Of a stretch of 64,000 nucleotides of DNA, positions 41,601 through 51,800 are shown in pieces; positions within the stretch are counted from its first letter, which is position 1, and each line of letters begins with the position of its first letter. The stretch comes from Aphanomyces cochlioides (Eukaryota > Oomycota > Saprolegniomycetes > Saprolegniales > Verrucalvaceae). The position numbers and the translations under genes were made by a program. The notes beneath the pieces are model-generated. The model did no database searches, had not been told where the DNA came from, and saw nothing but the letters and a program-made list of their open reading frames with translations. Where the stretch lies: assembly GCA_019828595.1 (NCBI GenBank), contig JAHQRK010000024.1:1-64000 (forward strand), written 5' to 3'.

Positions 41601-43455
41601 TTCAACCGATGGTTCAGACGGCGAAGTCAAGGACATGAGGAACGTGTACATCTCCAAAGACGAAGGCGATGACCGCAACCTGGACGAGAAGACGCTTCTA
41701 ATGTTGTTTTACTTATCCCATCAAGTAGCGCCTGGCCATCCTCGCGGGTGCCCAGTTCTAGATGGAAGCTCGATTTATCGGGTGAGCTACGTGGAAGACA
41801 TCGTCAGGTGGGGAGTTTGGCTGGGGCGGCACATCTGTTAAAAGATAACACAGGTGTCCTAAGGTAAGCTCAAGGGTACTATGTCAAGCAATTGGGTATG
41901 GCTCCTATTGGAAGTGGTGGTCAGCCCCCGGCAACCTCCTCTCCCTCCACGACTGTCCAACCGACATCAACTCCGTCGACTACCACATCTCGTGCCACTC
42001 CGTCACCGACCACATCTCGCGCCACTCCGTCACCTACAACGTCTCGTCCTTCTTCGACACCAAGTGTTCAACCGACGACGTCTCTCCCCGAGTGGGGGAG
42101 ACTCGTCACAGGCTTGTTCTCCGAACAGCCGAGTGTCTGCCGCCAGTGAATTGCACGTTGAAGCCACTTCAAGATCAAGACCAAGACTCAACGACCAAGG
42201 CTCAGCCGGAAGACTGCCGTACGGTCGGTGAGAAGACAATCAAGAGTTCAACAAGTCAAGGAAGAGAAGATGAGATTTAGATCTTAGTCTCAGTTTGTGT
42301 TTTGCTAGCTACTGCGCAAGTCAATCAAGTGCATATTCACGGGAGGCGGCACTCCCCTATCTGTGTGTTTGAGTTGACGAAACGCGGTGGTTTCAGGGAA
42401 ACCGCACAAAGTATACTTTAGTGATAGTGTACCGAGCACCTTTGGTTATCCGGATGTGATGGATCCAACCGGAACTGAAGAGGAACACAAGGAAGGACAG
42501 TTTGAAATTTGCAGTCAGATGGAACACTCTGGGACTGTCTTGCCGCAAGGCAATGACGGTCTAGGTGGACCTGACGACGCGACAGCCGAGCGAGAAGATG
42601 CGACAAGGGGACACAACGCGGACGATGAAGCGAGTTCTGAAGCAAGTTCAGCGGAAAGTTCAGCGGACAGTTCAACCGATGGTTCAGACGGCGAAGTCAA
42701 GGACATGAGGAACGTGTACATCTCCAAAGACGAAGGCGATGACCGCAACCTGGACGAGAAGACGCTTCTAATGTTGTTTTACTTATCCCATCAAGTAGCG
42801 CCTGGCCATCCTCGCGGGTGCCCAGTTCTAGATGGAAGCTCGATTTATCGGGTGAGCTACGTGGAAGACATCGTCAGGTGGGGAGTTTGGCTGGGGCGGC
42901 ACATCTGTTAAAAGATAACACAGGTGTCCTAAGGTAAGCTCAAGGGTACTATGTCAAGCAATTGGGTATGGCTCCTATTGGAAGTGGTGGTCAGCCCCCG
43001 GCAACCTCCTCCCCCTCCACGACTGTCCAACCGACATCAACTCCGTCGACTACCACATCTCGTGCCACTCCGTCACCGACCACATCTCGCGCCACTCCGT
43101 CACCTACAACGTCTCGTCCTTCTTCGACACCAAGTGTTCAACCGACGACGTCTCCCCCGAGTGGGGGAGACTCGTCACAGGCTTGTTCTCCGAACAGCCG
43201 AGTGTCTGCCGCCAGTGAATTGCACGTTGAAGCCACTTCAAGATCAAGACCAAGACTCAACGACCAAGGCTCAGCCGGAAGACTGCCGTACGGTCGGTGA
43301 GAAGACAATCAAGAGTTCAACAAGTCAAGGAAGAGAAGATGAGATTTAGATCTTAGTCTCAGTTTGTGTTTTGCTAGCTACTGCGCAAGTCAATCAAGTG
43401 CATATTCACGGGAGGCGGCACTCCCCTATCTGTGTGTTTGAGTTGACGAAACGCG

Positions 43456-43979
43456 GTGGTTTCAGGGAAACCGCACAAAGTATACTTTAGTGATAGTGTA
43501 CCGAGCACCTTTGGTTATCCGGATGTGATGGATCCAACCGGAACTGAAGAGGAACACAAGGAAGGACAGTTTGAAATTTGCAGTCAGATGGAACACTCTG
43601 GGACTGTCTTGCCGCAAGGCAATGACGGTCTAGGTGGACCTGACGACGCGACAGCCGAGCGAGAAGATGCGACAAGGGGACACAACGCGGACGATGAAGC
43701 GAGTTCTGAAGCAAGTTCAGCGGAAAGTTCAGCGGACAGTCAACCGATGGTTCAGACGGCGAAGTCAAGGACATGAGGAACGTGTACATCTCCAAAGACG
43801 AAGGCGATGACCGCAACCTGGACGAGAAGACGCTTCTAATGTTGTTTTACTTATCCCATCAAGTAGCGCCTGGCCATCCTCGCGGGTGCCCAGTTCTAGA
43901 TGGAAGCTCGATTTATCGGGTGAGCTACGTGGAAGACATCGTCAGGTGGGGAGTTTGGCTGGGGCGGCACATCTGTTAA
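43456..43979 (+). pseudogene. Array ORF, unit 9, one-base deletion
   Basis: One T of CAGTTCAACC is missing near 43740, ending the frame after 106 codons. It is the only array unit in which this ORF is broken. Confidence 0.6.
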
Positions 43980-46900
43980 AAGATAACACAGGTGTCCTAA
44001 GGTAAGCTCAAGGGTACTATGTCAAGCAATTGGGTATGGCTCCTATTGGAAGTGGTGGTCAGCCCCCGGCAACCTCCTCTCCCTCCACGACTGTCCAACC
44101 GACATCAACTCCGTCGACTACCACATCTCGTGCCACTCCGTCACCGACCACATCTCGCGCCACTCCGTCACCTACAACGTCTCGTCCTTCTTCGACACCA
44201 AGTGTTCAACCGACGACGTCTCCCCCGAGTGGGGGAGACTCGTCACAGGCTTGTTCTCCGAACAGCCGAGTGTCTGCCGCCAGTGAATTGCACGTTGAAG
44301 CCACTTCAAGATCAAGACCAAGACTCAACGACCAAGGCTCAGCCGGAAGACTGCCGTACGGTCGGTGAGAAGACAATCAAGAGTTCAACAAGTCAAGGAA
44401 GAGAAGATGAGATTTAGATCTTAGTCTCAGTTTGTGTTTTGCTAGCTACTGCGCAAGTCAATCAAGTGCATATTCACGGGAGGCGGCACTCCCCTATCTG
44501 TGTGTTTGAGTTGACGAAACGCGGTGGTTTCAGGGAAACCGCACAAAGTATACTTTAGTGATAGTGTACCGAGCACCTTTGGTTATCCGGATGTGATGGA
44601 TCCAACCGGAACTGAAGAGGAACACAAGGAAGGACAGTTTGAAATTTGCAGTCAGATGGAACACTCTGGGACTGTCTTGCCGCAAGGCAATGACGGTCTA
44701 GGTGGACCTGACGACGCGACAGCCGAGCGAGAAGATGCGACAAGGGGACACAACGCGGACGATGAAGCGAGTTCTGAAGCAAGTTCAGCGGAAAGTTCAG
44801 CGGACAGTTCAACCGATGGTTCAGACGGCGAAGTCAAGGACATGAGGAACGTGTACATCTCCAAAGACGAAGGCGATGACCGCAACCTGGACGAGAAGAC
44901 GCTTCTAATGTTGTTTTACTTATCCCATCAAGTAGCGCCTGGCCATCCTCGCGGGTGCCCAGTTCTAGATGGAAGCTCGATTTATCGGGTGAGCTACGTG
45001 GAAGACATCGTCAGGTGGGGAGTTTGGCTGGGGCGGCACATCTGTTAAAAGATAACACAGGTGTCCTAAGGTAAGCTCAAGGGTACTATGTCAAGCAATT
45101 GGGTATGGCTCCTATTGGAAGTGGTGGTCAGCCCCCGGCAACCTCCTCCCCCTCCACGACTGTCCAACCGACATCAACTCCGTCGACTACCACATCTCGT
45201 GCCACTCCGTCACCGACCACATCTCGCGCCACTCCGTCACCTACAACGTCTCGTCCTTCTTCGACACCAAGTGTTCAACCGACGACGTCTCCCCCGAGTG
45301 GGGGAGACTCGTCACAGGCTTGTTCTCCGAACAGCCGAGTGTCTGCCGCCAGTGAATTGCACGTTGAAGCCACTTCAAGATCAAGACCAAGACTCAACGA
45401 CCAAGGCTCAGCCGGAAGACTGCCGTACGGTCGGTGAGAAGACAATCAAGAGTTCAACAAGTCAAGGAAGAGAAGATGAGATTTAGATCTTAGTCTCAGT
45501 TTGTGTTTTGCTAGCTACTGCGCAAGTCAATCAAGTGCATATTCACGGGAGGCGGCACTCCCCTATCTGTGTGTTTGAGTTGACGAAACGCGGTGGTTTC
45601 AGGGAAACCGCACAAAGTATACTTTAGTGATAGTGTACCGAGCACCTTTGGTTATCCGGATGTGATGGATCCAACCGGAACTGAAGAGGAACACAAGGAA
45701 GGACAGTTTGAAATTTGCAGTCAGATGGAACACTCTGGGACTGTCTTGCCGCAAGGCAATGACGGTCTAGGTGGACCTGACGACGCGACAGCCGAGCGAG
45801 AAGATGCGACAAGGGGACACAACGCGGACGATGAAGCGAGTTCTGAAGCAAGTTCAGCGGAAAGTTCAGCGGACAGTTCAACCGATGGTTCAGACGGCGA
45901 AGTCAAGGACATGAGGAACGTGTACATCTCCAAAGACGAAGGCGATGACCGCAACCTGGACGAGAAGACGCTTCTAATGTTGTTTTACTTATCCCATCAA
46001 GTAGCGCCTGGCCATCCTCGCGGGTGCCCAGTTCTAGATGGAAGCTCGATTTATCGGGTGAGCTACGTGGAAGACATCGTCAGGTGGGGAGTTTGGCTGG
46101 GGCGGCACATCTGTTAAAAGATAACACAGGTGTCCTAAGGTAAGCTCAAGGGTACTATGTCAAGCAATTGGGTATGGCTCCTATTGGAAGTGGTGGTCAG
46201 CCCCCGGCAACCTCCTCCCCCTCCACGACTGTCCAACCGACATCAACTCCGTCGACTACCACATCTCGTGCCACTCCGTCACCGACCACATCTCGCGCCA
46301 CTCCGTCACCTACAACGTCTCGTCCTTCTTCGACACCAAGTGTTCAACCGACGACGTCTCCCCCGAGTGGGGGAGACTCGTCACAGGCTTGTTCTCCGAA
46401 CAGCCGAGTGTCTGCCGCCAGTGAATTGCACGTTGAAGCCACTTCAAGATCAAGACCAAGACTCAACGACCAAGGCTCAGCCGGAAGACTGCCGTACGGT
46501 CGGTGAGAAGACAATCAAGAGTTCAACAAGTCAAGGAAGAGAAGATGAGATTTAGATCTTAGTCTCAGTTTGTGTTTTGCTAGCTACTGCGCAAGTCAAT
46601 CAAGTGCATATTCACGGGAGGCGGCACTCCCCTATCTGTGTGTTTGAGTTGACGAAACGCGGTGGTTTCAGGGAAACCGCACAAAGTATACTTTAGTGAT
46701 AGTGTACCGAGCACCTTTGGTTATCCGGATGTGATGGATCCAACCGGAACTGAAGAGGAACACAAGGAAGGACAGTTTGAAATTTGCAGTCAGATGGAAC
46801 ACTCTGGGACTGTCTTGCCGCAAGGCAATGACGGTCTAGGTGGACCTGACGACGCGACAGCCGAGCGAGAAGATGCGACAAGGGGACACAACGCGGACGA

Positions 46901-49884
46901 TGAAGCGAGTTCTGAAGCAAGTTCAGCGGAAAGTTCAGCGGACAGTTCAACCGATGGTTCAGACGGCGAAGTCAAGGACATGAGGAACGTGTACATCTCC
47001 AAAGACGAAGGCGATGACCGCAACCTGGACGAGAAGACGCTTCTAATGTTGTTTTACTTATCCCATCAAGTAGCGCCTGGCCATCCTCGCGGGTGCCCAG
47101 TTCTAGATGGAAGCTCGATTTATCGGGTGAGCTACGTGGAAGACATCGTCAGGTGGGGAGTTTGGCTGGGGCGGCACATCTGTTAAAAGATAACACAGGT
47201 GTCCTAAGGTAAGCTCAAGGGTACTATGTCAAGCAATTGGGTATGGCTCCTATTGGAAGTGGTGGTCAGCCCCCGGCAACCTCCTCCCCTCCACGACTGT
47301 CCAACCGACATCAACTCCGTCGACTACCACATCTCGTGCCACTCCGTCACCGACCACATCTCGCGCCACTCCGTCACCTACAACGTCTCGTCCTTCTTCG
47401 ACACCAAGTGTTCAACCGACGACGTCTCCCCCGAGTGGGGGAGACTCGTCACAGGCTTGTTCTCCGAACAGCCGAGTGTCTGCCGCCAGTGAATTGCACG
47501 TTGAAGCCACTTCAAGATCAAGACCAAGACTCAACGACCAAGGCTCAGCCGGAAGACTGCCGTACGGTCGGTGAGAAGACAATCAAGAGTTCAACAAGTC
47601 AAGGAAGAGAAGATGAGATTTAGATCTTAGTCTCAGTTTGTGTTTTGCTAGCTACTGCGCAAGTCAATCAAGTGCATATTCACGGGAGGCGGCACTCCCC
47701 TATCTGTGTGTTTGAGTTGACGAAACGCGGTGGTTTCAGGGAAACCGCACAAAGTATACTTTAGTGATAGTGTACCGAGCACCTTTGGTTATCCGGATGT
47801 GATGGATCCAACCGGAACTGAAGAGGAACACAAGGAAGGACAGTTTGAAATTTGCAGTCAGATGGAACACTCTGGGACTGTCTTGCCGCAAGGCAATGAC
47901 GGTCTAGGTGGACCTGACGACGCGACAGCCGAGCGAGAAGATGCGACAAGGGGACACAACGCGGACGATGAAGCGAGTTCTGAAGCAAGTTCAGCGGAAA
48001 GTTCAGCGGACAGTTCAACCGATGGTTCAGACGGCGAAGTCAAGGACATGAGGAACGTGTACATCTCCAAAGACGAAGGCGATGACCGCAACCTGGACGA
48101 GAAGACGCTTCTAATGTTGTTTTACTTATCCCATCAAGTAGCGCCTGGCCATCCTCGCGGGTGCCCAGTTCTAGATGGAAGCTCGATTTATCGGGTGAGC
48201 TACGTGGAAGACATCGTCAGGTGGGGAGTTTGGCTGGGGCGGCACATCTGTTAAAAGATAACACAGGTGTCCTAAGGTAAGCTCAAGGGTACTATGTCAA
48301 GCAATTGGGTATGGCTCCTATTGGAAGTGGTGGTCAGCCCCCGGCAACCTCCTCCCCCTCCACGACTGTCCAACCGACATCAACTCCGTCGACTACCACA
48401 TCTCGTGCCACTCCGTCACCGACCACATCTCGCGCCACTCCGTCACCTACAACGTCTCGTCCTTCTTCGACACCAAGTGTTCAACCGACGACGTCTCCCC
48501 CGAGTGGGGGAGACTCGTCACAGGCTTGTTCTCCGAACAGCCGAGTGTCTGCCGCCAGTGAATTGCACGTTGAAGCCACTTCAAGATCAAGACCAAGACT
48601 CAACGACCAAGGCTCAGCCGGAAGACTGCCGTACGGTCGGTGAGAAGACAATCAAGAGTTCAACAAGTCAAGGAAGAGAAGATGAGATTTAGATCTTAGT
48701 CTCAGTTTGTGTTTTGCTAGCTACTGCGCAAGTCAATCAAGTGCATATTCACGGGAGGCGGCACTCCCCTATCTGTGTGTTTGAGTTGACGAAACGCGGT
48801 GGTTTCAGGGAAACCGCACAAAGTATACTTTAGTGATAGTGTACCGAGCACCTTTGGTTATCCGGATGTGATGGATCCAACCGGAACTGAAGAGGAACAC
48901 AAGGAAGGACAGTTTGAAATTTGCAGTCAGATGGAACACTCTGGGACTGTCTTGCCGCAAGGCAATGACGGTCTAGGTGGACCTGACGACGCGACAGCCG
49001 AGCGAGAAGATGCGACAAGGGGACACAACGCGGACGATGAAGCGAGTTCTGAAGCAAGTTCAGCGGAAAGTTCAGCGGACAGTTCAACCGATGGTTCAGA
49101 CGGCGAAGTCAAGGACATGAGGAACGTGTACATCTCCAAAGACGAAGGCGATGACCGCAACCTGGACGAGAAGACGCTTCTAATGTTGTTTTACTTATCC
49201 CATCAAGTAGCGCCTGGCCATCCTCGCGGGTGCCCAGTTCTAGATGGAAGCTCGATTTATCGGGTGAGCTACGTGGAAGACATCGTCAGGTGGGGAGTTT
49301 GGCTGGGGCGGCACATCTGTTAAAAGATAACACAGGTGTCCTAAGGTAAGCTCAAGGGTACTATGTCAAGCAATTGGGTATGGCTCCTATTGGAAGTGGT
49401 GGTCAGCCCCCGGCAACCTCCTCCCCCTCCACGACTGTCCAACCGACATCAACTCCGTCGACTACCACATCTCGTGCCACTCCGTCACCGACCACATCTC
49501 GCGCCACTCCGTCACCTACAACGTCTCGTCCTTCTTCGACACCAAGTGTTCAACCGACGACGTCTCCCCCGAGTGGGGGAGACTCGTCACAGGCTTGTTC
49601 TCCGAACAGCCGAGTGTCTGCCGCCAGTGAATTGCACGTTGAAGCCACTTCAAGATCAAGACCAAGACTCAACGACCAAGGCTCAGCCGGAAGACTGCCG
49701 TACGGTCGGTGAGAAGACAATCAAGAGTTCAACAAGTCAAGGAAGAGAAGATGAGATTTAGATCTTAGTCTCAGTTTGTGTTTTGCTAGCTACTGCGCAA
49801 GTCAATCAAGTGCATATTCACGGGAGGCGGCACTCCCCTATCTGTGTGTTTGAGTTGACGAAACGCGGTGGTTTCAGGGAAACC

Positions 49885-50576
49885 TCACACCCTCCATACC
49901 GAAATCCTTCACCTCATATAGGGCTCATGGTACACTGCAAAGGGGTTATAGTTAAGAGGATCAAAGGGGTGTGAGGGGGTTGGAGGTTGATTAATGAAGG
50001 AAACAGGAAACATTTGTTATTTACACAAACTTACAACCGTGAGAGAGCGAACTAGCCGCAATGAACTTGAAAGCGTGTTTAGTTGGGGATGCATTGAGAT
50101 TGGCCTGCATTCACATGTCCGACGACTTTGACCAGTGTCTTGCCCTTGCTCCCCGTCAACCTCGCTCGTGACGACCAACTCCTTCGCATCTTTGAGCAGA
50201 TCTCAGTTGTTGCATTGCTCTAAGTTCCAATAAACTTTGCATTTAGCCAACCCCTACACCCCTTAACCCTTCACCCCCAAATAGAGTTTGTGTATTTTTG
50301 AAAGGGGTTAAGGGGGAGTTTGGGGGTTGGATGATGAATGAAGTGATCAGTGATGAGCATTTGGACTTTGGATCGTTTGGTTGCCGCTTTATGCAAATGG
50401 ATCGTTTGGCGTGTGTATTTTGGATTTTTCCCGTGTGTATTTTTCACTTTGTCCCTAGAGGTGTGAAACATTCTTATTAGCGCGATAGCTAATGGATAGT
50501 GGATATACTGTAGTTGATCCTTGTTAAAGCTTTATGAAAAACACCCACGAAATACCTTTAGCAGCTTTTTCTGACG
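49885..50576. other. Non-coding junction with telomere-like G/C tracts
   Basis: Right of the array: G-rich runs at 49937-49985, the inverted GH7 3' flank (49996-50100), then ~480 bp unrelated to GH7 that separates the CBM1 end from its domain. 50246-50332 has facing tracts CCAACCCCTACACCCC... and ...GGGGTTAAGGGGGAGTTTGGG, another inverted telomere-like pair. Confidence 0.6.
49996..50100 (-). repeat. Right arm of inverted repeat flanking the tandem array
   Basis: Inverted copy of 34438-34546, containing the last six CBM1 codons and the 3' flank of a minus-strand GH7 gene. Confidence 0.8.
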
Positions 50577-51530
50577 TTGGTGGTCATGCCAAAGTCACCG
50601 ACACGGATGTTGGTCATGCTGTACGAAGCCGACGTGACAGTTGGAGGGGAGGCAGGGCAAGGACCTCTGTCGCCAGAGTCGAGCCACGACATGTCACCAG
50701 TCCACACACTGATGGCGAGTGCCATGCCGGTCTTGAGGGCACGACCCATAGCCTTGAGCCCACCGTTGGCGGCAGTGGTGGCCGTTTGGTTGCAGTAGCT
50801 GGCCGAGATTGCTGCGGACTTGGGACGTTCTTGCCGTCTTGGACGAAGAAGCGGTTGACTTGCACCAAGTCACCGTTGGGCGTTGTCGTCCGTGATGAAT
50901 TGGGTCACAACAGTGAACGGTCTGCTGGTGTCAATTGCGAAAGAGGAGCCGGGGCCATAGAAAGTGTGGTTGCCAATCCACCAAGGGTTGACGCTGCAGC
51001 CGATCTTGTCGCACGAGTTACATTCTTGCGGGTTGGAGAGTATAGACGCCATCAATGACACAAGGGTGAGGTGTGACGGCGTTGGCAAATTCGTTGGCTT
51101 CCCAGATATCCATTTCAGCGCAGCATTGGCCCTTCTTGGCCAAGTTGCCTTCACCGTTGATAAAGTTGATATCGCCGGGACATTGGGCATCGCAATAGCC
51201 CCTACCGTAGGCGGCACCGGCCTTGTTGTTGCCGCCCTTGCCACCATCCTTGGCCATGGGGACAAAGTAGAGAGCTGCGTTGCCACCGCAAGGAACGTTG
51301 GAGACATCGACGTCAAAGGTGAACTCTTGGTTGAGGAGCTTGTAGTACTTGTACGTGTTGTCGTCTTCCAAGATGTACAAGGGGTTGTTGAGCTGGACAT
51401 GGAGCTTGCCGCAGCCGCGGTGTAGTTGTACCCTTCCAAGGCGCAGTTCTTGGCTCACGTGATGAGCAGACGGTCGAGTTTCCATTTACCGTTGTTTTGG
51501 CAGCAATCAGAGAGAACATAGCCTGTGCGA
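50577..51530 (-). pseudogene. GH7 cellobiohydrolase remnant, linker and CBM lost
   Basis: Most decayed GH7 copy. The N-terminus begins mid-domain (CCQNNGKWK near 51510). One open block (51485-51018) still has [17 protein letters not shown]. Then come frameshifts near 51030 and 50880, with a deletion in the DNTANG region, and several more. It ends at DFGMTTNV where the linker should start. Its detached 3' end is at 49996-50100, displaced by ~480 bp of other DNA. Orientation is opposite to the copy on the left of the array. Confidence 0.9.
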
Positions 51531-51800
51531 GGAGGTTTCTTCTCCACCTGTTAGCTGCGCTCCTCAACTACACATTTAACAAGTGCGCTGTAATTAGTGG
51601 ACTTTCAAACGGTCTGACGTGGAACTTACACACGCATTACGTTATGACCATCTTCCTGCAGAGCCGTCTGCTGAGGAGGAGCAAAGAGATGCTGCTTGTG
51701 GCATGTCCAAGCATTGGCCTGATCCTACAAAAAGACTGAAAGTTCCTCAATTTTGTTGTGGGATATTAGCTGAAACTCTATCCGATAGATTCAAATCCTT

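Larger units (their letters stand above)
34625..49884 (+). repeat. Tandem array of ~14.3 copies of a 1.07-kb unit
   Basis: Units of 1,066-1,070 bp, all in the same direction, nearly identical; the conserved ORF starts at 34908, 35974, 37043, 38111, 39180, 40248, 41317, 42387, 43456, 44524, 45593, 46662, 47730 and 48799. The array begins at CGTCACAGGCTTG (34625) and breaks off within a 15th unit at ...TTTCAGGGAAACC (49884). Each unit has three parts: a Ser/Thr/Pro-coding segment with 27-bp internal repeats, a ~190-bp segment that looks like an intron (GTGAGA...TTTCAG), and a 174-codon acidic ORF. Differences between units are few: one T/C site, one C4/C5 run, one 2-bp and two 1-bp indels, one missense. 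Such identity means recent amplification or active homogenisation. Copy number depends on assembly accuracy. Confidence 0.95.

Noticed and set aside
34939..49160. Minus-strand frames repeated in each array unit (85 and 77 codons)
   Set aside because: They mirror the composition of the + strand acidic ORF, have no features of their own and are copied only because the array is.
34625..49884. Array as a CRISPR or rDNA locus
   Set aside because: Units are 1.07 kb, contiguous and coding-like, with no spacers and no rRNA-like sequence noticed.
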